DNA from: an uncultured Eubacteriales bacterium | Lineage (GTDB): Bacteria > Bacillota > Clostridia > Oscillospirales > Acutalibacteraceae | NCBI GenBank assembly: GCA_910584745.1 | Contig: CAJUDG010000006.1 | Coordinates: 165,989-229,988 of the forward strand | Direction: 5' to 3' | DNA length: 64,000 nt | In this document: positions 17,388-26,403 of the stretch, piece by piece | How positions within the stretch are numbered: position 1 is the first letter of the stretch | How the letters are laid out: every line of letters begins with the position of its first letter | Position numbers and translations under genes: made by a program | The notes under the pieces: model-generated | Database searches by the model: none | The model's input: the letters and a program-made list of their open reading frames with translations, nothing else | Told to the model about the DNA's origin: nothing

Positions 17388-17769
17388 TGAGCCCCGCCCC
17401 ACCCGCCAGCGGGCGGTGGCCCTGCAATACGGCGTCAGCGATTCGGCGCCGGTGATAGTGGCCGCCGGAATGGGCCATCTGGCGGAAAAGATACTGGATG
17501 TGGCCCAGGAAAACGGCGTGCCCATATACGAGGACAACTCCCTTGCCACCATCCTGTCACAGCTGAACCTTGGGCAGCAGATACCCGAGGAGCTCTATAG
17601 GGCGGTGGTGGAGATATACGTGTACTTTCTCAATTTCGACTTTAACCGTCAGTCCCAGGGGCTGAGGCAGCTGCGCAGCCTGATACCCGGCGTGGGCCAG
17701 CCCCGCGCCGCCGGCAGGGATGAGCCCGCGCCCAGCGAACAGGGATCCGGCGGATCCCCGGAGAATTAG
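17368..17769 (+). CDS. Freestanding FlhB C-terminal-domain protein (YlqH/FlhX-like)
   Basis: A 133-residue protein that aligns only with the cytoplasmic C-terminal domain of FlhB/YscU: RAVALQYG, VIVAAGMGHLAEKILDVAQENGVPIYED, then LGQQIPEELYRAVVEIYVY. The membrane part of FlhB is absent, and so is the NPTH self-cleavage site; the protein begins about where the cleaved fragment would. The start is GTG 17368 with AGAGGTG seven bases upstream, overlapping the FliK-like gene. Freestanding copies of this domain (FlhX in Helicobacter, YlqH in Bacillus) can take part in export-gate function. The Arg/Glu/Pro tail is disordered. Confidence 0.82.
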   Translation: MSTSRSDEPRPTRQRAVALQYGVSDSAPVIVAAGMGHLAEKILDVAQENGVPIYEDNSLATILSQLNLGQQIPEELYRAVVEIYVYFLNFDFNRQSQGLRQLRSLIPGVGQPRAAGRDEPAPSEQGSGGSPEN

Positions 17770-17780
17770 GAGGTCAACCC

Positions 17781-18413
17781 ATGTTGTTTTTTAAGAAGAA
17801 GGAGAAAGCGTCCAAAAACGCCACCCTCTGCGTGCTGCTGGACAGCAGCACCGCCCGGGTGCTGGCCCGGGGATATCTGGAGGGGCCCCCCGACGGGCTG
17901 AACCTGCAGATAAACGTCATAGAGGGCGATCCCCTGGCGGTGGTCCACACCGACCACGTGCAGATAGTCCCCGCCGACGAGGAGATGACCCCGAAGCTGG
18001 GCCACGTTATCCACTATCAGGGCGCCCGGCTGGTGCTGGAGCCCCTTAGGGAGCTTGTGGGCAACACCGTGCGCGCCAACCTGCGTATGCCGGTGGATTT
18101 CGACACCTTTGTCTATCCCACCGACGGCACCCCCGGCCGCTGGCGGGCCCGGGGCAACGACCTGAGCTGCGGGGGCATAAGCTTCTACAGCCAGGGCCGG
18201 TTCAGCGTGGGGGACATAGTGGAGGTGGTGGTGCCCATCACCCGGGGCGGGCCGCTGCTTTTGGGCTGCGAGCTGCTGCGCACCAAGGATATGGACGACG
18301 GCTCGCGGTTCTACGCGGCAAAATTCACCGAGGTACTCAACGAGCAGGAGAGTATGCTGCGCGAGGCCGTCTTCAATGTACAGCTCAAGAGCATACAGCG
18401 CTCCAGGCGCTGA
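17781..18413 (+). CDS. PilZ-domain c-di-GMP-binding protein (YcgR-like)
   Basis: A 210-residue protein with an N-terminal YcgR-like beta domain (about 10-95) and a C-terminal PilZ domain (about 95-200). The PilZ signature is present: an RxxxR element in TVRANLRMPVD and the DxSxxG element in NDLSCGGISFYS. PilZ proteins of this type bind cyclic di-GMP and slow the flagellar motor in Bacillus and Enterobacteria. It follows the FlhB-like gene by 11 bases, so a motility brake is a reasonable inference. AGGAGG precedes the ATG. Confidence 0.87.
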   Translation: MLFFKKKEKASKNATLCVLLDSSTARVLARGYLEGPPDGLNLQINVIEGDPLAVVHTDHVQIVPADEEMTPKLGHVIHYQGARLVLEPLRELVGNTVRANLRMPVDFDTFVYPTDGTPGRWRARGNDLSCGGISFYSQGRFSVGDIVEVVVPITRGGPLLLGCELLRTKDMDDGSRFYAAKFTEVLNEQESMLREAVFNVQLKSIQRSRR

Positions 18414-18452
18414 CGGCGGAGCTGGTAATTTCAGGGAAATTTACAAAACCTG

Positions 18453-18481
18453 TTGCATTATCTCTAAATATGGAATAAAAT
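18453..18481 (+). promoter_or_regulatory. Sigma-A-type promoter for the SLH protein gene
   Basis: TTGCAT, 17 bases, TAAAAT, leaving a leader of about 90 bases before the chosen start codon. The leader contains AAGGAGGGGG just before an in-frame ATG at 18512; spacing there is very short. Confidence 0.55.
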
Positions 18482-18577
18482 CCAATTATAAGGACACACG
18501 GAAGGAGGGGGATGCACATACCCTGGAGGCACGTCCGATCCGATAAAATTTTGATGATTTTAGAGAAAGGGAAAAAA

Positions 18578-21500
18578 ATGCTTAAACACACACAAAAAAT
18601 CATAAAGCGCGCCCTGGCTATGGTCCTGTGCGCCATGCTCCTTTTAGGCGCCGTGCCCCTGGATATCCTTCCCAGGGCCTCCGCCGCCTCGTGGGCCGAC
18701 CCGTATATGGATCAGCTCAAGCAGAACGGCGTTATGGTGGGCGGCCGCCCCAACGACAGGATAACCCGGGCCGAGATGGCCGCCGTGCTCAACCGGGCCT
18801 TCGGCTTCAGGCGCACCGGCCCCATACCCTTTACCGATGTGCACAAAAGCGCCTGGTACTATAACGACATCGTGGTATCCTATAACGAGGGGATACTCTC
18901 CGGCACCAGCCGCACGACGGCCTCTCCCAAGGCGGCCGTCACCCGCGAGCAGGCCCTGGCCCTTATCGGCCGGTGCCTGCGCTATCAGGAGAACGCGGGA
19001 GAGGTCACCGACTTTACCGACGGCAAGAACTTCAGCAACTGGAGCTCCATCTATGTGCGCTCCGCCCTTCTGGCCGGAATAATCAACAGCACCGGCGGCA
19101 GTTTCCGTCCCAAGAGCGCCGCCACCCGCGGCGAGATCGCCGTTATGCTGTCCACGGCCATGGGCAAGCTGGTCAGCTCCTCCGGGGTCACCGAGCTCGG
19201 CGGAGTGTTCGGCAACGTCACCGTGAACGCACCCAACGTCACCCTGAGAAACACCACCATCGCCGGCGACCTGTACCTTACGGGCGGCGTGGGCCTTGGC
19301 AACGTCATCCTGGATAACGTGAAGGTCCTGGGCCGCATCATCGTGGCCGGCGGCGGCGAGGGCGAGAGCGGCGAGGCCAGCGTGCTTCTCAACAACGTCA
19401 CCGCCCACCAGATGGTGGTGGACCCCGCCACGGGCCAGTACGTGTCCATAAGGGCTCTCGGCAACACCGACATCTCGGAGACCCTGGTGCGCTCTGACGC
19501 GTACATACAGGACGACGTGCGCAACAACAACATGGGCCTTAGGAAGGTCATCTTCGAGGAGCCCGCCGAGGGCCACTTCACCATCGCCGGGAACATGAAG
19601 GACGTGACGGTAAAGGCCCCGGGCTCCCTGCTCACAGTGGGCGACACGGGCACCGGCTCCGTCACGAAGATAACCGTTGACGAGGAGGCCACTGATGCCC
19701 GGCTGAACCTGGAGATAAACGCCTCTGTGGACGACATCAAGCTGGATACCTCCTCCACCATCACCGGCACCGGGGATATCGGGCACATTGACGTGGGGGC
19801 CAACGGCTGCACCTCCGAGATACTGCCCGACACCATCACCGTGCGCCCGGGCGTTATCACCGAGGTCGGCGGCATTACCAATGTGGACTCCGAAAAGGCC
19901 AAGGAGCTCTCTGAGAACCCCAGGCTCCTGGCGGGGTACCCCAAGGCAAAGAACATCGCCCCCACCAGCGCGGACGCATACTTCTCCACCAACAAGCCCG
20001 GCACCCTCTACTGGGCCCTGACAGACGCGGCCCGGGGACCCCTTACCGACGCGGACGTGGAGACGCTTATCGAGCAGCCCAGCTACGGCTCCGGCTTCAA
20101 GCAGAAGGGCACAATAGAGGTAGAGAGCTCCAAGACCGAGTATGTGCTGCCCCTTGAGGGACTGACCCAGGGGGGCCGGTACTATATCTCCGCCGCACTG
20201 GTGGACGCCCACGAGCGCAGGAGCCCCGTGAAGTCCCAGCGCATCGAGACCCCGGACGGCACCGTGCCCGCCATGGCAAGCAAAGACTATCCCTCCATCA
20301 CCGACGCCACCCCCACCAGGAACGAGGAAAACGTCGGCCTGCCCTTCTCCGACATAGCGAACCTGCAGGCCACGGTCATGGCCAACAAGAGCTGCGACCT
20401 GTACTACGTCCTGCTGGCCGCCGGCAGCACAGCTCCCAGCACCGGCGAGCTGCTGTCCGCCGCCTTCCCCAATCCCTACGGCTACGGGCGGCTGCATCTG
20501 ATAAAGAACACCCTGGATTCCTTCAAGATCACGGAGATAGACATGGACCTGGACGGCACTCCCGACGGTCTCGGCGACGTGAAGGAGAATACCAGTTATG
20601 ACCTGTACTACTGGCTCACGGACGCCAACGGCGAGCAGAGCTCCCAGGTACAGAAGATACCCGTCACCACCAAGGACGTGACCCCGCCCGAGTTCACCAT
20701 GGGCGAGATGTTCCAGTCCGACACCAAGGCCACCTCGGTGACCCTCAGCAATACCGTCAACGAGGACGCGACGGTCTATTGGGTGGCCGTACCCAGCGGT
20801 GACCCCTACCCCAAGCGCGACCCCGAGGTCTATCCCAACACCGACGAGTGGCGAGAGTTCCTGAAGACGGAGACCGCGAAGATACAGGTTGCCGCCGGCG
20901 TCGGCACGTCAAAGTCCCAGTCCGGCAAGCTGAACGCCAAGGCAAACACCCAGTTCAACATCACCATCTCCCGCCTTGAGAAGGAGAGCGCCTACGACGT
21001 GTACTACCTGGCCCAGGACAGCGCCAATAACTACTCCCAGGTCATCGGCATGTACACCGCCCATACTCTGGACGAGACGCCGCCCTCGGCAGAGATGCGC
21101 TTTGAGAGCTTCCCGGCGGAGAGCCCGGAGACTCCCTACGCCTACTCCACCATCGACGTGGTGTTCAGCGAGGCCATACGCTACCGCCAGCCCAGCAGCG
21201 CCCCCGTGAAATACAGCGAGCTGAGGATGATGGAGCTGTATACCAAGTATAAGAACGCCAGCCCCGCCGATAAGGCAAAGGCCGAGGAGGAGTTCGTGGG
21301 GGCCCTTAGGGACACCGTGATCCTCTGCGACTCCACAGGGCAGGCCGTCCCGGAGCGCACCGCCGACAGCGGCAGCGCCCCCTGGGTGGTGGACTACCGC
21401 AACGTGCAGGTCCTTCAGGACGGCAAAGATATGGTGGTCAGCTTCGTAAACGACCCCAGCAACCTCTCCAAGTCCGCTCTGAACCTGGAGAGCGGCGCCA

Positions 21501-23935
21501 GCTACTACTTCCACCTGCAGAACATTACCGACGACTCCCAGTCCCGCAACCAGATGGGCGAGCAGGATATGAAGGCGTTTACCACGGTGTCGGCCAGGGT
21601 GGGGATCAGTAGGCTGGAGGATCTGGAGCTGAAGGCCTACGCCCTCTCCGACGACGGCGAGAGCATTGACACCACCAAGTCCATTTCAGTATACAATGAC
21701 ATCACGGTCAGGGACGAGAAAACTATTACCGACGTTATCCCTATTGACATAGGCTTTACGGCCACACCCGAATCCACTGGAAACTCCGCAGACGGCGTGA
21801 TGTGGGATATGCTTTTCTGGTTCAACACTGATGTTGAGTTCGACCTATTTACCAGGGTGAACAGCGCAGACGGAGCTGGCGAATGGGTGCCTGTGGGCGA
21901 CGTGGAGATTGACAGTAATGGCGCGAACACTGTGGCAAAAAGGGTCTCCATCATCGTCCCCTCCAACAAGAGAAAATACACCGGAGCAAGCGTTGTCAAG
22001 ACCATGAGCAACACTGCTGTCCCGCAGTACCGCCCCATCAACTCAGAATATAAGCTTGGCATGATAGGCGGAGGCTTTAACGATGACGAGCCCAGGAGCT
22101 ATGACTTCGCCCTGCACTTCACAAAGGTCGGCACACGTACCGACCGCGCCAGCCTTAACCAGCGCATTGAAGGTCAGGTCACCTTTGTGACCGGCGGAGC
22201 CAGTTCACTTAACAGCATAACTCCCAGCAATATTAACGCATATGACAATGTGGTCGCGGGGACAAACGGCGTTACGGATATCACGTGGCCCAATAGGCCC
22301 GGTGATACGGAAGAAGAGCCCCGCCTGCTCTGGACGCAGTTCCAGGACGGCCGCGCACCTGTAATGCAGGACTGCTTCCCCGCCCTTACCCCCACCTCCA
22401 ATGGCGTAAACGCCGTGTTCACCATGACCTCGCCGGGTACGGTATACTATGTCATGGCTCCCTTGAGCAATGAAGGCTACACACTGAACCCACAGAGGAA
22501 CGAGGGCGGCACGTCCGTGCGTGTACCCTTGAGCGAACTGCAGGAGAAGGTCCCATATTGCAACAAATCCGGCCCGGTGGCACTGAACGGACACAAGTAC
22601 ACAATGGCCTCTGATCTGAGTGTATTTGACAGAATGTTCCCCAACGAAACCGTCCCGGACGACTACAAGTTCGACTTCCCCATCAGCTCCAACATAACCA
22701 ACCCAAGCAGCAGCGATATAGCCAGCAACCGGCTGGTCGCCAGCAGCGTGCAGGTAAGCCGCGCGGACGAGGACCACTTCCTGCCGAACCTGGAGCCCAA
22801 CACCGAATATCTGATGTATCTGGTGACCACCACCGGCACCTCCGGCGTTTACTCGCCGGTCACGGTGTACCGCTTCAGGACCAAGGAAATAACCCAGCCC
22901 GTTCTCTGGACGCAGGCCAGCAATACAACGGCAACTATAAACAGTGATATGGACGCGACTGTTGCCTATAAGCTGTTCCCCTATGACAGAACGAACCTGC
23001 CCCTTGCTCTGAGCCAGACCTTCTCAACCGCCGGTCTTACGAGCGCGTTTGATGAATACCGAAATCGCAGGTCTACCTGGAAAACCTCCGGGAGCGGATT
23101 CATGGAATTTAGTAATCCTGACTTTACCGTTCTCGACGCGATGATAGAAACCATTACAAGCGGCCGCGACCGCCAGGGTTCACTGTTTGACCTGTGCGCC
23201 GATGAAAGCTTGAAGCAATCCGTGCAGGAAGCCATCGAATCCGTTGGCGGCGGCGGCTCGGGCGCAATCGGCTCGGACGTAAACCAGTCCGTTTCGGCTT
23301 CAAGCCCGCTTTCGGTGGATTGTGAGAAGTGGAAGGAACTGGGCGATGTCAATTACTGTCTGGCAGTGTGCGGCTATAGCGGCACCTCTACGAAGCCATC
23401 AGGTTATGCGTTTACCGCGGCATACCCAATCATTAAGCAGAGGGAAAAAATAAAGGTTACCGTTACACCAATGCTCGACTATATCGCCCCAGCAAGTGGC
23501 GATCCCGGCGGCGGGAAAATTAGCGGAACTGTAGAGCTTGCTTTCACCGAGCCTGTGTGGGTGTACCCTGGACCCGGTTTGAATCGAATACCTTTGGATG
23601 GAGCAGCGATTAATGACCGTCCATCAACCTCATCGCTCTACGAAAGCATAGGGTCCCATTTCTACTATGGCAACAATCAGCAAATCAGTTTGGACCTAAT
23701 CTATAAATCAGGGTCCCCATTGACATCTATTTCTATCAAATTTGATAATGTTCCATTGGCAACTGCGACTTCACGTTTACAGGCAAGATTTACCAGCCAA
23801 TTCTGTGGGGAAACCTCAGACCCACAACAGTACAACTTGTCAATTTATGTTCAGGCAACTGACCCCAAAAACTCCTCAGAAGTTACCGTAACAGTAAGTG
23901 ACCCGAATAACTGGCTGGCAGTACCAATAGTATAA
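18578..23935 (+). CDS. Large secreted S-layer homology (SLH) domain protein
   Basis: A 1785-residue exported protein. Start ATG 18578 is favoured because it has AGAAAGGG upstream and opens a clear signal peptide (KIIKRALAMVLCAMLLLGAV, cleavage near ASA-A at about 37). Three SLH repeats follow (about 38-215: ITRAEMAAVLNRAFG, VTREQALALIGRCL, ATRGEIAVMLSTAMG), which normally bind cell-wall pyruvylated polymer. Residues about 215-440 have short repeated strands (NVTLRNTTIAGDLYLTGG, NVILDNVKVLGRI) suggesting a right-handed beta-helix. The rest looks like a chain of beta-sandwich domains with DVTPPEFTM- and DETPPSAEM-type starts. The last about 900 bases are less GC-rich than the front. No sortase motif is present. 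Ligand unknown. Confidence 0.85.
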   Translation: MLKHTQKIIKRALAMVLCAMLLLGAVPLDILPRASAASWADPYMDQLKQNGVMVGGRPNDRITRAEMAAVLNRAFGFRRTGPIPFTDVHKSAWYYNDIVVSYNEGILSGTSRTTASPKAAVTREQALALIGRCLRYQENAGEVTDFTDGKNFSNWSSIYVRSALLAGIINSTGGSFRPKSAATRGEIAVMLSTAMGKLVSSSGVTELGGVFGNVTVNAPNVTLRNTTIAGDLYLTGGVGLGNVILDNVKVLGRIIVAGGGEGESGEASVLLNNVTAHQMVVDPATGQYVSIRALGNTDISETLVRSDAYIQDDVRNNNMGLRKVIFEEPAEGHFTIAGNMKDVTVKAPGSLLTVGDTGTGSVTKITVDEEATDARLNLEINASVDDIKLDTSSTITGTGDIGHIDVGANGCTSEILPDTITVRPGVITEVGGITNVDSEKAKELSENPRLLAGYPKAKNIAPTSADAYFSTNKPGTLYWALTDAARGPLTDADVETLIEQPSYGSGFKQKGTIEVESSKTEYVLPLEGLTQGGRYYISAALVDAHERRSPVKSQRIETPDGTVPAMASKDYPSITDATPTRNEENVGLPFSDIANLQATVMANKSCDLYYVLLAAGSTAPSTGELLSAAFPNPYGYGRLHLIKNTLDSFKITEIDMDLDGTPDGLGDVKENTSYDLYYWLTDANGEQSSQVQKIPVTTKDVTPPEFTMGEMFQSDTKATSVTLSNTVNEDATVYWVAVPSGDPYPKRDPEVYPNTDEWREFLKTETAKIQVAAGVGTSKSQSGKLNAKANTQFNITISRLEKESAYDVYYLAQDSANNYSQVIGMYTAHTLDETPPSAEMRFESFPAESPETPYAYSTIDVVFSEAIRYRQPSSAPVKYSELRMMELYTKYKNASPADKAKAEEEFVGALRDTVILCDSTGQAVPERTADSGSAPWVVDYRNVQVLQDGKDMVVSFVNDPSNLSKSALNLESGASYYFHLQNITDDSQSRNQMGEQDMKAFTTVSARVGISRLEDLELKAYALSDDGESIDTTKSISVYNDITVRDEKTITDVIPIDIGFTATPESTGNSADGVMWDMLFWFNTDVEFDLFTRVNSADGAGEWVPVGDVEIDSNGANTVAKRVSIIVPSNKRKYTGASVVKTMSNTAVPQYRPINSEYKLGMIGGGFNDDEPRSYDFALHFTKVGTRTDRASLNQRIEGQVTFVTGGASSLNSITPSNINAYDNVVAGTNGVTDITWPNRPGDTEEEPRLLWTQFQDGRAPVMQDCFPALTPTSNGVNAVFTMTSPGTVYYVMAPLSNEGYTLNPQRNEGGTSVRVPLSELQEKVPYCNKSGPVALNGHKYTMASDLSVFDRMFPNETVPDDYKFDFPISSNITNPSSSDIASNRLVASSVQVSRADEDHFLPNLEPNTEYLMYLVTTTGTSGVYSPVTVYRFRTKEITQPVLWTQASNTTATINSDMDATVAYKLFPYDRTNLPLALSQTFSTAGLTSAFDEYRNRRSTWKTSGSGFMEFSNPDFTVLDAMIETITSGRDRQGSLFDLCADESLKQSVQEAIESVGGGGSGAIGSDVNQSVSASSPLSVDCEKWKELGDVNYCLAVCGYSGTSTKPSGYAFTAAYPIIKQREKIKVTVTPMLDYIAPASGDPGGGKISGTVELAFTEPVWVYPGPGLNRIPLDGAAINDRPSTSSLYESIGSHFYYGNNQQISLDLIYKSGSPLTSISIKFDNVPLATATSRLQARFTSQFCGETSDPQQYNLSIYVQATDPKNSSEVTVTVSDPNNWLAVPIV

Positions 23936-23952
23936 AATAATCAAAACCACCC

Positions 23953-23986
23953 AAAAAATCCCCCCGGAACCCTCCGGGGGGATTTT
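23953..23986. terminator. Strong bidirectional terminator
   Basis: Hairpin with 12-base arms AATCCCCCCGGA / TCCGGGGGGATT and an ACCC loop, flanked by A-run on one side and T-run on the other. It separates the SLH gene from the convergent EF-G-like gene. Confidence 0.9.
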
Positions 23987-24015
23987 CATATGCTCAAATA
24001 TGATTACCTTATCTG

Positions 24016-26088
24016 TCAGCCCTCGCTGCCCTCGGCCTTGGACTGCTCGATGACCTTCTGGGCCACCATGGCCGGGGCCTCCTCATAGCGCTCGAACTCG
24101 AAGGTGAAGCTGCCGCGGCCCTGGGTGCTCTGGCGCACGAAGGTGGAGAAGTCGTGCATCTCGGCCATGGGCACCTCGGCGTCCACGGTCTGGCGGCCGG
24201 CTCCGGCGGGCTCCATGCCCAGCACGCGGCCCCGGCGCTTGTTGACCTCGCCCATGACGTCGCCCATGTTGCCGTCGGGCACAGTGGCCTTAAGATGGCC
24301 GATGGGCTCAAGGAGCACGGGGCCCGCCTTCGGCAGGCCGTCCCTATAGGCGATGGAGGCGGCGGTCTTAAAGGCCATTTCGCTGGAATCCACCGGGTGG
24401 TATGAGCCGTCGTACAGCACGGCGGAAAGGCCCACAACGGGGTATCCGGCCAGGGGCCCCTTTACGATGCACTCGCGAAGGCCCTTCTCAACCGCCGGGA
24501 AGAAGCCCTTTGGCACCGAGCCGCCCACCACGCGCTCGCCGAACTCCAGGCCGTCGCTGTCGCAGGGGGAGAACTCTATCCAAACGTCGCCGAACTGGCC
24601 GTGGCCGCCGGTCTGCTTCTTGTGCCGGCCCTGGACCTGGACGGTCTTGCGGATGGTCTCGCGATAGGGCACCTTGGGATCCTTCAGGGTGACCTCCACG
24701 CCGAACTTGGTCTTCAGCTTTGTGACGGCCACATCCAGGTGCTGCTCGCCAAGGCCGCTGATTATCAGCTCGTGGGTCTCGTTATTGGTGGAGAAGTGCA
24801 GGGTGGGGTCCTCCTCGGAGAGCCGCAGCATACCCTGGGCCACCTTGTCCTCCTCGCCCTTCTTCTTGGGCACTATGGCCATGGAGAGGGCCGCGCCGGG
24901 ATAGTCCACACCGTCGAGAGTCACCTTGCGGGCGGGTGAACAGAGGGTGTCGCCGGTATTGGTGGTGGTCAGCTTCGGGATGGCGCCGATGTCGCCCGCG
25001 CCGATGAACTTCACGTCCTCCTGCTTCTTGCCGGTGAGCATGACGGTCTTGCCAACGCGCTCTGTGGCGCCGGTGCGCATATTCACGAGCTGGGTCTCGG
25101 TGGAGATCTTACCCGCGATGACCTTCACATAGGAGAGCTTGCCGATAAAGGGGTCCGCAACGGTCTTGAAGACGATGGCGGCCGCCGCGCCGTCGCTGCT
25201 GACGGTGAGCTCCACCGGGTTGCCGTCGGGGTCCATGCCCATCTCGCCGGCGTGGTCGGCGGCTGAGGGGGCCAGCCAGGTGAGGCCGTCCAGGAACTGC
25301 TCCATGCCCCGCATGAGCATGGCATCGCCGCAGAACACCGGGGTGATGGTCCCGGCCTTCACGCCCTTGCTGACGCCGACTATGACCTCCTCGGGGGTGA
25401 ACTCCTCGCCGGCGAAATACTTCTCAAATAGCGCGTCGTCGGTCTCGGCCACGGCCTCGCAGATGGCCGTGCGCAGGCCCTCAAGCCTGTCGCCCATATC
25501 GGGGATGGCCACCTGGACGGGCTTGCCGCCGGAGTAGTCGTAGGCCCGGTACTCCAGCAGGTTTACATAAATATTGGCCTGGTCACCCTCGATAAAGGGC
25601 ACCACCACCGGGCACACAGAAGGGCCGAACTGGGCCTTCAAATCTTCAAAAACACGGTAGAACCGGGCGCTCTCGTCACAGAGGCCGTTGACGAAGAATA
25701 TCTTACTGAGCCCGCGCTTCTCGGCGGCGGCCACGGCCTTCTCCGTGCCCACAGAGGGGCCGTCCTTGCCGGAAACGACTATCAGGGCAGTATCGGCGGC
25801 GCGCATGGCCTCGCACATGCCGCCCTCGAAGTCGAAAAAGCCAGGGGCGTCCAAGAGGTTTATCTTCTTACCCTTCCACTCCAGCGGCGCCACGGCGGCG
25901 GCGATAGAGGCCTTGCGGCGGATCTCCTCGGGGTCATAGTCGCAGACGGTGTTGCCGTCGCCCACCTTGCCCCGGCGGTCAGACGCGCCGGCCAGATACA
26001 GCATGGCCTCGCTCAGGGTGGTCTTGCCTGCGCCGCCGTGGCCGGCTACAGCCAGATTTATTATGTTCTTTTCGGGATATTGGGTCAT
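24016..26088 (-). CDS. Elongation factor G-like GTPase paralogue with degenerate G4 motif
   Basis: A 690-residue translational-GTPase-family protein with the full EF-G domain order. G1 is GHGGAGKTT (16-24), the G2 region is RKASI instead of RGITI, G3 is DAPG (80-83). At the G4 position, where EF-G has NKMD, this protein reads NGLC (134-137), which should weaken guanine specificity. The C-terminal half keeps domain III-V features such as LHFSTNNETHELIISGLGEQHLDV and GHGQFGDVW. Start ATG 26088 has AAAGGAG eight bases upstream. It is a second, divergent EF-G-type (FusA2-like) protein of unknown function; it is not next to rpsL, rpsG or tuf. Confidence 0.85.
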   Translation of the reverse strand: MTQYPEKNIINLAVAGHGGAGKTTLSEAMLYLAGASDRRGKVGDGNTVCDYDPEEIRRKASIAAAVAPLEWKGKKINLLDAPGFFDFEGGMCEAMRAADTALIVVSGKDGPSVGTEKAVAAAEKRGLSKIFFVNGLCDESARFYRVFEDLKAQFGPSVCPVVVPFIEGDQANIYVNLLEYRAYDYSGGKPVQVAIPDMGDRLEGLRTAICEAVAETDDALFEKYFAGEEFTPEEVIVGVSKGVKAGTITPVFCGDAMLMRGMEQFLDGLTWLAPSAADHAGEMGMDPDGNPVELTVSSDGAAAAIVFKTVADPFIGKLSYVKVIAGKISTETQLVNMRTGATERVGKTVMLTGKKQEDVKFIGAGDIGAIPKLTTTNTGDTLCSPARKVTLDGVDYPGAALSMAIVPKKKGEEDKVAQGMLRLSEEDPTLHFSTNNETHELIISGLGEQHLDVAVTKLKTKFGVEVTLKDPKVPYRETIRKTVQVQGRHKKQTGGHGQFGDVWIEFSPCDSDGLEFGERVVGGSVPKGFFPAVEKGLRECIVKGPLAGYPVVGLSAVLYDGSYHPVDSSEMAFKTAASIAYRDGLPKAGPVLLEPIGHLKATVPDGNMGDVMGEVNKRRGRVLGMEPAGAGRQTVDAEVPMAEMHDFSTFVRQSTQGRGSFTFEFERYEEAPAMVAQKVIEQSKAEGSEG

Positions 26089-26185
26089 GGGAATGGCTCC
26101 TTTCACGGCCCCTCTGGCGAAATTGCTAATAGGCCGGGGCGTGTATTATTGAATTTGCACAAGTTTTTGCACAAGGCATACTCTA

Positions 26186-26214
26186 ATTATAATCGATTTC
26201 TCTGTAGATTTCAA
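26186..26214 (-). promoter_or_regulatory. Sigma-A-type promoter for the EF-G-like gene
   Basis: On the minus strand TTGAAA, 17 bases, TATAAT, about 98 bases before the start codon. The leader contains a direct repeat TTGTGCAAA/TTGTGCAAA-like pair. Confidence 0.65.
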
Positions 26215-26240
26215 TAAGTTTTTTCTGTTTTGTGATTTTT

Positions 26241-26345
26241 ATTTTTGGCTTCGCCAAATCAAGGCCGTGGGGCGACTTCGCGCAGCGAATGTCAACCGCC
26301 CCACACCCTGCAGCCTTGGAAAGGCTGGCGAACTTTTTACCCCGC
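26241..26345 (-). repeat. Dispersed palindromic repeat, copy A
   Basis: Read on the minus strand it contains GCAGGGTGTGGGGCGG, an inserted segment of about 20 bases, then CGCCCCACGGCCTTG and CCAAAAA. The same blocks occur at 59717-59790. It lies downstream of the stop of the P-ATPase-like gene, in that gene's orientation. It fills most of the gap before the EF-G-like promoter. Confidence 0.6.
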
Positions 26346-26360
26346 TGCGCGGCACATATT

Positions 26361-26388
26361 AGAAAGCGCCTGGAAACAGGCGCTTTCT
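26361..26388 (-). terminator. Hairpin after the P-ATPase-like gene
   Basis: Perfect 12-base arms AGAAAGCGCCTG / CAGGCGCTTTCT with a four-base loop, 15 bases after the stop codon. No long T-run follows on the minus strand, so termination may be inefficient. Confidence 0.55.
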
Positions 26389-26403
26389 CTCTAGTTATCT
26401 TCC

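Noticed and set aside
18482..18577. Cyclic-di-GMP or other riboswitch in the SLH leader, given the nearby PilZ gene
   Set aside because: No conserved GEMM core or stable multi-helix pattern could be seen in the roughly 90-base leader.
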